A stretch of DNA of 34,904 bases from an uncultured Alphaproteobacteria bacterium (GTDB lineage: Bacteria > Pseudomonadota > Alphaproteobacteria > HIMB59): NCBI GenBank assembly GCA_902601865.1, contig CACKOX010000014.1:1-34904 (forward strand), given 5' to 3'. How positions within the stretch are numbered: position 1 is the stretch's first letter; each line of letters opens with the position of its first letter. The position numbers and the translations under genes are program-made. The notes beneath the pieces were generated by a model that was not told the origin of the DNA, did not search any database, and saw only the letters and a program-made list of their open reading frames with translations. This document shows positions 7,567 through 16,682 of this stretch, piece by piece.

Positions 7567-9401
7567 TGAATAAATTTTTACAAAAAAACTATATTCTTAT
7601 TTCAATTTTAAGTACTGTTATTTTATTTCTTTCTTTTAATTTTATTATCCAAAAAATTAATTTTAATTTAGGTATTGATTTTACCTCAACCAAAACTTTT
7701 ACTCTTTCAAGTGGTACAAAAAGAGTTATAGATGAAATTGAAGAGCCTCTTAAAATTAATTTTGTGTATAGTAGAAATTTATCTAAAAATATTCCTATAA
7801 TTCAGAATTATGCCAACCAAGTTCAGGGTTTACTAAACAGGTACTCAGATCTTGCCTCTGGTAAAATTGAATTAAATTTTATTGAGCCAGAACCTTATTC
7901 AGATGATGAGGATTATGTTAACAGGTATGGAGTTCAAGGTTTTCCAATAGATCAAGAGGGATCTAAAGTATATTTTGGATTAATAGCTTCTAATACTACT
8001 GATGATATTGAAACTGTATCCTTCTTTGATCCTTCAAAAGCAGGGACATTGGAAAAGCAATTAACTGACATTATATACAAATTAAATAGATCAAAAAAAC
8101 CAATGATCGGTTTTCTATCATGGGTAGACACAACACCTCCTATGATGCCAAATAATCAACTTGGACAAGGAGAATATACAATATTAGAGGAACTAAGTTA
8201 TTTTTATGATTTCGAATTTTTAGATACCGACGTTGAAAATTTTGAGGGTGTTGATTTATTAGTTGTATATCACCCCTCTGATATTACAGAAAAAACAGAG
8301 TATGCAATTGAACAATTCATCCTAAATGGAGGAAAATCTGTTATTTTTCTGGATCCTTTCTTTGAGAAAAATGACCATTCAAATAAATCTTCAAATTTAG
8401 AAAAAGTCTTAAAAACACTTAATATCAACTACAATAGCAATGTTATCTTGGATGGAGCTCAAGCTACAAGACTTCAAACACAACAAAATATAACTGAAAA
8501 TACATCTCTTCAAACTTTATTGAAATTGAATTGGCCAGAAGTTAGAGGTCAATACATAAATCAATCAGAAGAAATCGGTGATGGTCTATCTTTGATAAGA
8601 CTAGTATCACCTGGAGGTCTTTCACAATTAGATGATCAAAGTGAAATTTTATACATCCCTATTATGTCATCTAGTGAAGTGACAATGGATTTACCAATGA
8701 AAGAAGTCCACGATCCAATTAAACTTATTAATAATTTCAAACCAACAGGGGTTTCTTACGATTTTGGCGTAAAATTAAGCGGTGTTGCAAAGAGTAGTTT
8801 TAATGACTTCGAATTTAAGAATAATGATCATTTAGAAATATCATCAAAAAATCTAAATGTAGTTATCTTTAGTGATGCTGACTTTATTAGAAATGCCTTT
8901 TGGGCGAGAATACAAAAGTTTCTCGACACCAACGTGATCGAGGCAACATCAGACAATGGAAGTTTAGTGACTAATGTATTTGACTCGATGACTGGGTATG
9001 ATGAATTTATTAATTTAAGAAACAAGGAAGCTCCATTTAGGCCATTTGTCGTTGTTCAAAAATTACAAGCTGAGGCGGAGCAGATGTATTTAGGACAAGA
9101 ACAACAATTACAAGCACAACTTGATAATACCTTAAGCCAAATTCAAAATTTATCTGGCGGTAGAGATGTAGAGACAGTTAATTTATCTGATAAACAATTA
9201 ATGGAACTAGCAAACTTTCAATTGCAGGTTGAGAATACGCGCCAAGAATTAAGAGAAGTTAGAAGAAATCTAAGTAAAGACATAGATCGACTTGCAAATC
9301 AAATTAATATTTTAAACACTTTTTTAATTCCTATTCTTTTAATTTTGTTAATGTTTCTTATTCCAAGACAACTTGGTATTAAAAAAAGAAAGAGCAATTA
9401 A
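7566..9401 (+). CDS. GldG-like ABC auxiliary protein
   Basis: 611 residues from ATG 7566. The tracked start at 7524 lies inside the permease gene; 7566 overlaps the permease stop as TAATG, the same coupling as upstream, and begins directly before the membrane segment. One transmembrane helix at the N-terminus (ILISILSTVILFLSFNFII), a large extracytoplasmic region with the GldG/ABC_transp_aux features (TSTKTFTLSSGTKRVIDEIEEPLKI, later SKKPMIGFLSWVD and DLLVVYHPSDI), a coiled coil (EAEQMYLGQEQQLQAQL... VENTRQELREVRRNL), and a C-terminal helix FLIPILLILLMFLIP. It probably projects into the periplasm beside the permease. Ligand or substrate unknown. Confidence 0.82.
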   Translation: MNKFLQKNYILISILSTVILFLSFNFIIQKINFNLGIDFTSTKTFTLSSGTKRVIDEIEEPLKINFVYSRNLSKNIPIIQNYANQVQGLLNRYSDLASGKIELNFIEPEPYSDDEDYVNRYGVQGFPIDQEGSKVYFGLIASNTTDDIETVSFFDPSKAGTLEKQLTDIIYKLNRSKKPMIGFLSWVDTTPPMMPNNQLGQGEYTILEELSYFYDFEFLDTDVENFEGVDLLVVYHPSDITEKTEYAIEQFILNGGKSVIFLDPFFEKNDHSNKSSNLEKVLKTLNINYNSNVILDGAQATRLQTQQNITENTSLQTLLKLNWPEVRGQYINQSEEIGDGLSLIRLVSPGGLSQLDDQSEILYIPIMSSSEVTMDLPMKEVHDPIKLINNFKPTGVSYDFGVKLSGVAKSSFNDFEFKNNDHLEISSKNLNVVIFSDADFIRNAFWARIQKFLDTNVIEATSDNGSLVTNVFDSMTGYDEFINLRNKEAPFRPFVVVQKLQAEAEQMYLGQEQQLQAQLDNTLSQIQNLSGGRDVETVNLSDKQLMELANFQLQVENTRQELREVRRNLSKDIDRLANQINILNTFLIPILLILLMFLIPRQLGIKKRKSN

Positions 9402-10406
9402 ATGTTTATTAAAAATTTAAAAATCTTAATTTTATTATCTTTGGGATTTTTGGTTGTTGCACTTGGAATGTATTTTGATGATAAATCTGACTCTACCAAC
9501 TCAACGTCTGAGGTATTATTTCCAAGTTTTGGTGATGTTTTACCAAATATTGCTTATATAGAGTTTTCTAACCAAACTGGAAAATCGGTAATTGAGAATA
9601 TTGATAATCAATGGCTAATTTCAAGTTCTGATAATTTCCCTGCAAATACTGAACTTTTAAGCAGATTTTTTATTCAACTTCGTGAAGCAAAAATTATAGA
9701 TGCTAAAACTAATCGTGAAGATCTCCTTTTTAAATTGGGTCTTGATGAAGAAAATAAAATGCAATTACTATTAAAGTCTAAAAATGATGAAGTTTTATAT
9801 TCTCTAGATATAGGTATATATAATTATAATATTCCAGGATCTTATGTAAAGGCAACTGACTCCAATCAATCTTATTTAGTTTCAACCAATTTATCAGCTG
9901 ATGTATCTGATTTCTACTGGGTACCGACGGATTTAATTAATATTGGTAAATCTCAAATAAAATCAATTCAAATATATAATCAAAATATGATCAATCTAAA
10001 TACAGTTGAAGGGAAATTTATTCATACAAATTTGACTTCTCAATTCAATGAAATTGATGATGATAAAATTATTGATGCTCAAAATATATTAACAGATTTA
10101 CAACATAATGGTTTTATTCTTAAGTCTGATTTACCTAACTCTCCAGATTTAAAGACTAGATTTACTCTTAATAATGGAACAATAATTTTTGTAAATCTTT
10201 ACGATATAGATGGCAAAGGAGTTCATGCCACTTTTAATTGGAATTATATAGATGATAAAATTCAAATATCAAAATTTATTGATCCATTGTTAGACGGAAA
10301 CCAAATACAAGTTAGTTCTGTTGCATTGTTAAATAACTTTGCTTTCAGTGTGCCTCAAATATTCTTTGACTCACTTAATATAAAACTTAGAGAAAAACAA
10401 GAATAG
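9402..10406 (+). CDS. DUF4340 domain protein
   Basis: 334 residues, directly following the GldG-like stop. One N-terminal membrane anchor (ILILLSLGFLVVALGMYF), then a beta-rich extracytoplasmic region. It shows the DUF4340 layout: IAYIEFSNQTGKSVIENIDNQWLI, LLSRFFIQLREAKIIDAKT, LLFKLGLDEEN, DIGIYNYNIPGSYVKATDSN. DUF4340 proteins commonly accompany GldA-F-G type ABC systems. The stop abuts the stop of the convergent epimerase gene with no intergenic base, so there is no room for a terminator between them. Confidence 0.8.
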   Translation: MFIKNLKILILLSLGFLVVALGMYFDDKSDSTNSTSEVLFPSFGDVLPNIAYIEFSNQTGKSVIENIDNQWLISSSDNFPANTELLSRFFIQLREAKIIDAKTNREDLLFKLGLDEENKMQLLLKSKNDEVLYSLDIGIYNYNIPGSYVKATDSNQSYLVSTNLSADVSDFYWVPTDLINIGKSQIKSIQIYNQNMINLNTVEGKFIHTNLTSQFNEIDDDKIIDAQNILTDLQHNGFILKSDLPNSPDLKTRFTLNNGTIIFVNLYDIDGKGVHATFNWNYIDDKIQISKFIDPLLDGNQIQVSSVALLNNFAFSVPQIFFDSLNIKLREKQE

Positions 10407-11360
10407 TTATTTAATCTCTTCAATCTCAAACTTTATATTATGCTTATAAGTTTGTGATGGATCTAATCGAGTTGATGGAAATTTTGAATTATTTGGTGCA
10501 TTAGGAAATCCCTGTGTCTCAAAACACATTCCTTGATATTTTTTAATTGTCTTACGATCAGTAGAGTATTTTAAATGTTGACCTGTATAAAATTGTACAC
10601 CTGGTTGGTTTGAAGAAATTCTCAATGAAATATTACTTTTAGAAGATTTGATTTTAGCTATAAATTTTGAATTCTTATTAATAATGAAGTTTTCATCAAA
10701 ACTGTTTAATTTATTGGTAAATTTATCTTTAATCTTACTTGGTTTTTTAAAATTAAAGCTTGTACCATCTACACTAATCACCTTACCTGTAGGTATATTT
10801 TCATCATCATTTTCTAAATAATGATTAGCATTTATTTGGACGTAATGATCAAAAACATTCTTTTTAATTTTATCTAGGTTCCAATATGCATGATTGACTA
10901 AATTTACATGTGTGGATTTTGTAGTTTTTGCTCTTAAATTAATACTAAGAACAGAGTTTTTGATTGAGTATCTGCATGAGGAGCATAGTTCTCCTGGAAA
11001 ACCCTCCTCTTTATCCGGTGATATATAATAATAAGTAATATGAGATTTTGATGAGTTTTTAACACTCCATATTTTTGAGTCAAATCCTTTTTTACCTCCA
11101 TGTAAAATATTTTTTCCCTCATTTCTTGTTAATTTATAATTAATACCCTTAATTTTAAATTGGCTATTTCTAATTCTATTTGCATACCTACCACATGTTG
11201 CGCCTAGGTAGTTTTTATTATTTTTATAGGAAGAGATATTACCTAAGTTGAGTATTAAATTTATTTTTTTCTTTTTATAAAAAACTTCAAATAATGTAGC
11301 TCCAATATTAAGAGTCCTTACTCTTAAAAATTTATTTTCAATAGTATTAGATTTAATCAT
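10407..11360 (-). CDS. Aldose 1-epimerase (GalM family)
   Basis: 317 residues. Catalyses interconversion of alpha and beta anomers of aldoses. Visible family features: LGATCGRYANRI near residue 52, NILHGGKKGFD (substrate-binding His), VNHAYWNL (catalytic His, about residue 160), GVQFYTGQ, and CFETQGFPNAPN with the likely catalytic Glu. Last gene of the long minus-strand string, 6 bases after the aldolase. Base use is particularly Lys/Asn/Ser rich. In this context it may act on a sugar imported by ABC importer 1 rather than galactose. Confidence 0.88.
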   Translation of the reverse strand: MIKSNTIENKFLRVRTLNIGATLFEVFYKKKKINLILNLGNISSYKNNKNYLGATCGRYANRIRNSQFKIKGINYKLTRNEGKNILHGGKKGFDSKIWSVKNSSKSHITYYYISPDKEEGFPGELCSSCRYSIKNSVLSINLRAKTTKSTHVNLVNHAYWNLDKIKKNVFDHYVQINANHYLENDDENIPTGKVISVDGTSFNFKKPSKIKDKFTNKLNSFDENFIINKNSKFIAKIKSSKSNISLRISSNQPGVQFYTGQHLKYSTDRKTIKKYQGMCFETQGFPNAPNNSKFPSTRLDPSQTYKHNIKFEIEEIK

Positions 11361-11366
11361 TAATGA

Positions 11367-12197
11367 TTAAATTTTGGATATATTCTCTAAAACTTTTTTT
11401 GTTACTTCTTTTAATCTTGGGATTGTGGAATTGATTAATTTAATACGGTCATAAGTGTCTGGGTCTTTTATTACTTCCTCTCTTAAAGTATCACCAAATG
11501 TTTTCCTTAGTTCAGTTCCAATGTTGAATTTACAAACATTCGTGGTATTAGCTATTGTTCTTTTAAGTGTGTCTTCAATCCCACTACTTCCATGAAGAAC
11601 TAACGGCACATCTGTTAAAGTTTCTATTTTCTTTATGACTTGCATATCAATTGATGAAGATTTTTGGGTCTGTAAGTGTACGTTACCTGCGCTAATTGCC
11701 ATTGCATCACATTCTGTTAAGGTAGCAAAAGTTTTTGCTTCCTCTGGGTCTGTGCTTTGTGATTTAGCGCCCTCACTATACCCAACAAAACCAATTTCTC
11801 CCTCTACGGAAATATTTTGTTTATGTGCTAATTCAACAATTTCTCTTGTTTTTTCAACATTTTCATTGAGTGAAAGCTTAGACCCATCAAACATAATAGA
11901 TGTAAATCCATTGTCTATAGCCTCTAGACATTCTTCCTTAGCATAACCATGATCTAAATGACAAACGACAGGACTGGAGGATTGCTCAGCCAAGTATCTA
12001 AACATTTTACCTAAAACTGGTAATGGAGTATTTGCTCTACAACCTGGTCCCGCTTGAAGAATTACGGGTAACCCAAGTTCATCGGCTGTCTCTGCGTAGC
12101 ATCTTGCATCTTCCCAGCCTAGTACAACTAATCCTGCGACTGCATAATTATCTTTTTTTGCCTTTTGTAAAACATCTGAGAGGCTTGCAATCGTCAT
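11367..12197 (-). CDS. iolJ: Class II ketose-bisphosphate aldolase, probable IolJ
   Basis: 276-residue zinc-dependent aldolase. The metal and active-site pattern is present: CHLDHG (His ligands with the catalytic Asp just before), VEGEIGFVGYSEG, SAGNVH and LHGSSGI, then the phosphate-binding KFNIGTELR. Placed directly after iolB with a 4-base overlap and two genes after iolC, it most likely cleaves 2-deoxy-5-keto-D-gluconate 6-phosphate to dihydroxyacetone phosphate and malonic semialdehyde, the last carbon-splitting step of inositol catabolism. Fructose- or tagatose-bisphosphate aldolase activity cannot be excluded from sequence alone; the operon decides the call. Confidence 0.82.
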   Translation of the reverse strand: MTIASLSDVLQKAKKDNYAVAGLVVLGWEDARCYAETADELGLPVILQAGPGCRANTPLPVLGKMFRYLAEQSSSPVVCHLDHGYAKEECLEAIDNGFTSIMFDGSKLSLNENVEKTREIVELAHKQNISVEGEIGFVGYSEGAKSQSTDPEEAKTFATLTECDAMAISAGNVHLQTQKSSSIDMQVIKKIETLTDVPLVLHGSSGIEDTLKRTIANTTNVCKFNIGTELRKTFGDTLREEVIKDPDTYDRIKLINSTIPRLKEVTKKVLENISKI

Positions 12198-13036
12198 TTA
12201 TACTTAGCTATCATATCCTTAATTCCAGGAATTGTTTCTAATTGATAAGCATGAGTTTTTTGAAAATATTGAACAAGTGATCTTTGGGAAAGACCAACTA
12301 AAATTGTAAAATAGTACATTTCGTATCCTGGTGCAACAACACATGGGTGATAGCCCTTATCTATTGCTATTGTGGATCCATTAAATAGTTGATAACCAAA
12401 ACCTTCTTTGTCGTCTTCATATTGCATGACCTGAACTCCAAAACCATGTCCTGGTCTAAAACGATAATTATAAACCTCATCATGACGTGTTTCATCAGGC
12501 AGTCTATTTGTATCATGCTTATGCGGAGGAAAACCTGACCAGCCACCAGCTCCAACTGTGTAGAGTTCATTGACAAGTAATCTTCCAACTTGTTCATGAT
12601 GCTTTGCTCCTAAGATATGTTTAATTTTTCGATGTGTTTTTGTATCATCTGATCCATATTGCACTATATCAATTTCTTTTTTTTGAACTAAAAATGCCTC
12701 TAATTTTTTCTCATAAATACCTCCAGCAATAAAACACTCCGTACTGTCCGAAAGACATGTGATTGTACATTCTGCATTTGTAGGTATGTAGCTGCCTTCT
12801 GGTTCTCCATCCCAAACGTCAGATTTTCTAGTGCCAATTTGACCAAGTCTAATACCATCAACTTCGAGCTCCACTATGCCTGTAGCTGGAACGACGCTGG
12901 TTTCGTGCTCAGGAAGTTTATAACTATAACTCTCACCTTTTTTTAAATTAATAATGTTAAAGTATACTAAGGGAACGGTTTTATTTTGCTCACCAAATAA
13001 AGCGATATTCTTATTGTCTGAGTAAGGTATATGCAT
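12194..13036 (-). CDS. iolB: 5-deoxy-glucuronate isomerase
   Basis: 280-residue double-cupin protein. IolB isomerises 5-deoxy-D-glucuronate to 2-deoxy-5-keto-D-gluconate. Strong family segments: WSGFPPHKHD, LPDETRHDEVYNYRF (cupin metal ligands His, His, Glu), GFGVQVMQYEDD, AIDKGYHPCVVAPGYEMYYF. IolB is nearly specific to inositol breakdown, so it is the best marker of the pathway here. Start is the ATG abutting iolC; the stop overlaps the aldolase start by 4 bases. Its substrate is the product of IolD, which is not in this window. Confidence 0.93.
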   Translation of the reverse strand: MHIPYSDNKNIALFGEQNKTVPLVYFNIINLKKGESYSYKLPEHETSVVPATGIVELEVDGIRLGQIGTRKSDVWDGEPEGSYIPTNAECTITCLSDSTECFIAGGIYEKKLEAFLVQKKEIDIVQYGSDDTKTHRKIKHILGAKHHEQVGRLLVNELYTVGAGGWSGFPPHKHDTNRLPDETRHDEVYNYRFRPGHGFGVQVMQYEDDKEGFGYQLFNGSTIAIDKGYHPCVVAPGYEMYYFTILVGLSQRSLVQYFQKTHAYQLETIPGIKDMIAKYK

Positions 13037-13999
13037 CTATATCTCCATTGTTTGTTGATTAATAAAATTTTCTAGTTCATCAGTATTTGGCATTGCTGAA
13101 GAGCAGCCCACCTTAGTGACAACGATAGCTGCGTTTGCTGAGCCTCTTTCAATAGAGTCCTCCAGTGAATATCCTTGAAGAACAGAGCTGATAAAACCCC
13201 CATTAAAAGCATCTCCCGCTCCTGTTGGTTTTATAGCTTCAACTTTAAATATTCCAAAATTTTGTTCTTTTTCTTTAGTAATAACAGTCGATCCTTTTTC
13301 ACCCATTTTGTAGATTATAATTGATGGTTTCTCATTTATAAAGCTTTTGGCTAATTGAAAACCTTCTGTGGAATTATCTGCAATATTAAATTCTAAATCA
13401 TTTCCTATAATAATATCCATTTCATTCATAATTTTTTTATAGATTTTTGATTTAATTTCATCTGACTCCCAATTGTATGGCCTATAATCCATATCAATAA
13501 TTAAGGGAATACTGAGCGATGATGCCTTTTGAGTGGCATAAAATACTGCGTCCCTTGATGGGTTAGAAGACAAAGTAGTGCCAGAAATAAATACAGCCGA
13601 ATAATCTTGAAAATTAATATTGTCTATATCGTTTTTGTTTAACTGTAAATCACAAGAATTATTTCTGTATAAAATAGATTGGTTATTTTTAAGAATAGTT
13701 TCCACAACAGCTACTTGTGTTTGAAACTTATTTTTTACTCTTCTACAAAAGTTACTTCCCACATTGAATTCCTTCAATTTTTCAAAAATATACTCACCAA
13801 TGGCATCCTCTGATACACAGGTCAAAAGATCTGACTGTACACCTAACTGAGATAAAGCCACACAGGTATTAGCAGCAGATCCACCTAGATGAGTAGAAAA
13901 ATTTTTAACCTCAGATATTTTAGTACCTGGGGGTTCAGGATATATATCCATACCTGCTCTGCCTATTACTAGTATTTTATTTGATTTATTAAATTCCAT
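13037..13999 (-). CDS. iolC: 5-dehydro-2-deoxygluconokinase (PfkB family)
   Basis: 320-residue PfkB sugar kinase. The IolC-type N-terminus is clear: VIGRAGMDIYPEPPGT, then FSTHLGGSAANTCVALSQLG and LLTCVSEDAIGEY; YRNNSCDLQL matches the IolC-specific YRNxxxDxxL segment. The ATP/catalytic motif PTGAGDAFNGGF (Asp as catalytic base) lies at about residue 250. Phosphorylates 2-deoxy-5-keto-D-gluconate for the aldolase encoded two genes later. The stop abuts iolB with no gap; 33 bases separate it from the upstream dehydrogenase. Confidence 0.9.
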   Translation of the reverse strand: MEFNKSNKILVIGRAGMDIYPEPPGTKISEVKNFSTHLGGSAANTCVALSQLGVQSDLLTCVSEDAIGEYIFEKLKEFNVGSNFCRRVKNKFQTQVAVVETILKNNQSILYRNNSCDLQLNKNDIDNINFQDYSAVFISGTTLSSNPSRDAVFYATQKASSLSIPLIIDMDYRPYNWESDEIKSKIYKKIMNEMDIIIGNDLEFNIADNSTEGFQLAKSFINEKPSIIIYKMGEKGSTVITKEKEQNFGIFKVEAIKPTGAGDAFNGGFISSVLQGYSLEDSIERGSANAAIVVTKVGCSSAMPNTDELENFINQQTMEI

Positions 14000-14032
14000 T
14001 TGAGAAAATGTAGTCTAAAGGAAATATCTATA

Positions 14033-15190
14033 TTACTTAAGAATTTTTTGTATTTCTTCTAGGGTGAAGTAATCAGCTTTTTGACATGATGTTTTGATAT
14101 CCTGTGTTGTCCTTGAGTCTGCTGCCTTCATAGTAGATTTAATAATGTCTAAAACATGAAGTGACAGTTCGCCATTACACCTATGATTTATGCCATTTTC
14201 TATGCAATAAAGCATCTCAGCTAGACCTACTCCACGGTAATTTGCATTTGTAGGGGACTCGTTAGCTCTTCCGCTTTGAGTAGTAATATTTATTCTCCCA
14301 AGTGGTAAATCATCAGTTTTATGCTCTTCCCATATTCCAGAGTCATCATTACTTGTCATAACTGACCCTCCAAACATGTTGGGGTCTGGGACTATCATTG
14401 AGCCCCTATCTCCGTAAAGCTCAATATGATTGCGCTGATGAGTAACCACATCAAATGAAAGAGTAATTTGAATTAAAGCTTGATTATGAAATTCTAAGTT
14501 AACTAGATAGCTTGTTGGACACTCGACTGAAAATTCTTGATCTTTTTTAGGGCCTATCCCAATTACTCTTTTTTCGAAAACTTTAGTGGATATTCCATGG
14601 ACACTTTTAGCTGGTCCCAAAAGATTTACTAATGCTGTAAGATAGTATGGTCCCATATCCATTACCGGTCCACCTTCATTATTAGCAAACCAAGGCTCTG
14701 GATTAGGATGATATGATTGGACGCCTGGATAAGCAAAGATGGCACTTCCAAGTCGAACATTTCCTATTTTATTTTGATTAATTAAATCTATCGATTTTTG
14801 TATACCTCCACCCAAAAATGTATCGGGAGCGTTTCCAATATATAAACCTTTAGATTTTGAAAGTGCTAAAAGTTCCTCACCCTCTGAGAAATTGACAGCC
14901 ATAGGTTTTTCACTGTAAACATGCTTTCTATTTTCTAAAGATTGTTTTGCAACTTCATAATGTGCTCTGGGTATTGTTAAATTTAAAATTACTTCAATCT
15001 CAGTGTCTTTTAATAGTTCATCTACTGAACAGGCTGTAATATCATAGGTGTCAGCACATTTTTCTGCATTTTCAGAATTAATATCTGCACATTTAGTAAT
15101 TTTAAAATTATTAAAGTAATCGTGACCTCGAAAATAAGTTTCGGATATATGACCACAACCTATTAATCCAACCTTGAAGACTTTGCTCAT
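14033..15190 (-). CDS. Gfo/Idh/MocA family NAD(P)-dependent dehydrogenase
   Basis: 385 residues. N-terminal Rossmann motif GLIGCGHISETY, then SEKP (Lys95) as the family's catalytic-lysine motif, and the C-terminal beta-sheet domain (NHIELYGDRGSMIV). In the catalytic segment it has GGPVMDMGPYY, so a Tyr stands where the inositol dehydrogenases have His after the conserved Asp. This suggests a different substrate from IolG at 29418. It could oxidise a sugar or a cyclitol stereoisomer (scyllo- or chiro-inositol), or reduce an intermediate. It sits between the aldehyde dehydrogenase (9 bases) and iolC (33 bases). Confidence 0.87.
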   Translation of the reverse strand: MSKVFKVGLIGCGHISETYFRGHDYFNNFKITKCADINSENAEKCADTYDITACSVDELLKDTEIEVILNLTIPRAHYEVAKQSLENRKHVYSEKPMAVNFSEGEELLALSKSKGLYIGNAPDTFLGGGIQKSIDLINQNKIGNVRLGSAIFAYPGVQSYHPNPEPWFANNEGGPVMDMGPYYLTALVNLLGPAKSVHGISTKVFEKRVIGIGPKKDQEFSVECPTSYLVNLEFHNQALIQITLSFDVVTHQRNHIELYGDRGSMIVPDPNMFGGSVMTSNDDSGIWEEHKTDDLPLGRINITTQSGRANESPTNANYRGVGLAEMLYCIENGINHRCNGELSLHVLDIIKSTMKAADSRTTQDIKTSCQKADYFTLEEIQKILK

Positions 15191-15199
15191 TAAATATTT

Positions 15200-16657
15200 T
15201 TATTTATCTAAGCCGCACATATTGACGTATTTTATTTCAATAAAATCATCAATACCATATTTTGAACCTTCTCTTCCAAGGCCTGACTCTTTAATTCCAC
15301 CAAATGGAGCCTCCGCTTTTGAGGTTAAACCAGTATTTACACCAACCATTCCGTACTCAAGAGCTTCTGCAACTCTCCAAATTCTTCCTATATCTCTTGA
15401 ATAAAAATATGAAGCTAATCCATAAGGAGAGTTATTTGCTAAATCAATAACTTCTTTTTCGTCTTTAAATTTATATATAGGTGCAACAGGGCCAAAGGTT
15501 TCCTCAGTTGTAATTTTAGCTTGTGGGGTTACATCAGTTAAGATTGTGGGTTGATAAAAATTCAATCCCAGAGAGTGCCTTGCACCTCCTATTGCTACTT
15601 TTGCCCCATATGCAACAGCATCTTCTACATGCTCTTCAACTTTGCTTAAGGAATGTTCATCGATCATCGGACCAGAGGAATTTTCTTCATTGAGTCCATC
15701 TCCAACTTTCATTTTAGAGACCGCATCTACGAACTTTTTACAAAATTCCTCATGAACTTTTTCTTGAACATAAATACGATTTGCACAAACACAGGTTTGA
15801 CCTGTATTTCTAAATTTACTCTGCATAGCACCTGCAACTGCATCGTCTATATTAGCATCATCAAAAACTATAAAGGGAGCGTGGCCACCCAATTCCATTG
15901 AGACTTTTTTGACTGTGCCTGAGCATTTTTGTAACAAAATTTTTCCAATTTCAGTGGACCCGGTAAAAGAGAGTTTCCTGACAATTGGGTTAGAAGCTAA
16001 TTCATCTCCGATAGCCGATGCTTTTCCTGTAATAACATTCAAAGTGCCTTTAGGAAAGCCAGCCTCCTCAGCTAATACGGCAAGTGCTAATGCTGAAAAA
16101 GGAGTTTGACTTGCTGGTTTAATAACAACAGGACAACCGACAGCTAAAGCTGGTGCACATTTTCTTGTAATCATAGCATTTGGAAAATTCCAAGGAGTAA
16201 TCGATGCTACAACACCAACTGGCTGTTTGAGAACTACAATTCTTCGATCGGTCATGGGATCAGGAATTGTATCTCCATAAACTCTTTTAGCTTCCTCTGA
16301 GAACCACTCTACAAAGGATGCACCATAGCCAATTTCACCTCTAGATTCATTAATAGGTTTTCCTTGTTCAATAGTCATCATTTGAGCCAATTCTTCTTTG
16401 TTTTGGATCATAAGATCAAACCATTTTCGAAGAATATCTGAGCGCTGTCTTGCTGACTTTGCTCTCCACTCTGGCCAAGCTTCATTTGCAGCTTCTATGG
16501 CTCTTTTAGTCTCAGCTGTCTCACATTTAGGGACAGTTCCAATTTCTTCTAAAGTTGCAGGATTGTTAACTGAGATAGTTTCTCCGGAGTCAGATGTAAT
16601 CCATTCTCCATTAATATAACATTTATCTCTATAAAATTTTGAATCTGTAATCTTCAT
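15200..16657 (-). CDS. NAD(P)-dependent succinate-semialdehyde dehydrogenase-like aldehyde dehydrogenase (GabD type)
   Basis: 485 residues, full length. Oxidises an aldehyde to the free acid. Features: TPWNFPNAMITRK (cofactor-binding Asn and Lys), FTGSTEIGK, MELGGHAPFIV (general-base Glu), NTGQTCVC with catalytic Cys289, TEETFGPVAPI and GGIKESGLGREG. The closest family by motif is GabD, non-acylating, rather than the CoA-acylating MmsA/IolA that normally handles malonic semialdehyde. In this operon it may oxidise the aldehyde made by the IolJ-type aldolase or by the E1 enzyme; that is inference. Lies 25 bases after the lipoyl-domain gene. Confidence 0.88.
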   Translation of the reverse strand: MKITDSKFYRDKCYINGEWITSDSGETISVNNPATLEEIGTVPKCETAETKRAIEAANEAWPEWRAKSARQRSDILRKWFDLMIQNKEELAQMMTIEQGKPINESRGEIGYGASFVEWFSEEAKRVYGDTIPDPMTDRRIVVLKQPVGVVASITPWNFPNAMITRKCAPALAVGCPVVIKPASQTPFSALALAVLAEEAGFPKGTLNVITGKASAIGDELASNPIVRKLSFTGSTEIGKILLQKCSGTVKKVSMELGGHAPFIVFDDANIDDAVAGAMQSKFRNTGQTCVCANRIYVQEKVHEEFCKKFVDAVSKMKVGDGLNEENSSGPMIDEHSLSKVEEHVEDAVAYGAKVAIGGARHSLGLNFYQPTILTDVTPQAKITTEETFGPVAPIYKFKDEKEVIDLANNSPYGLASYFYSRDIGRIWRVAEALEYGMVGVNTGLTSKAEAPFGGIKESGLGREGSKYGIDDFIEIKYVNMCGLDK

Positions 16658-16682
16658 TTTTTTAAATATAGCATTTCATAGA

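Noticed and set aside
11635-11946. 103-codon plus-strand ORF
   Set aside because: Antisense shadow of the IolJ-type aldolase gene; same reasoning for the other antisense ORFs such as 21542-21982, 22522-22995 and 33370-33714.
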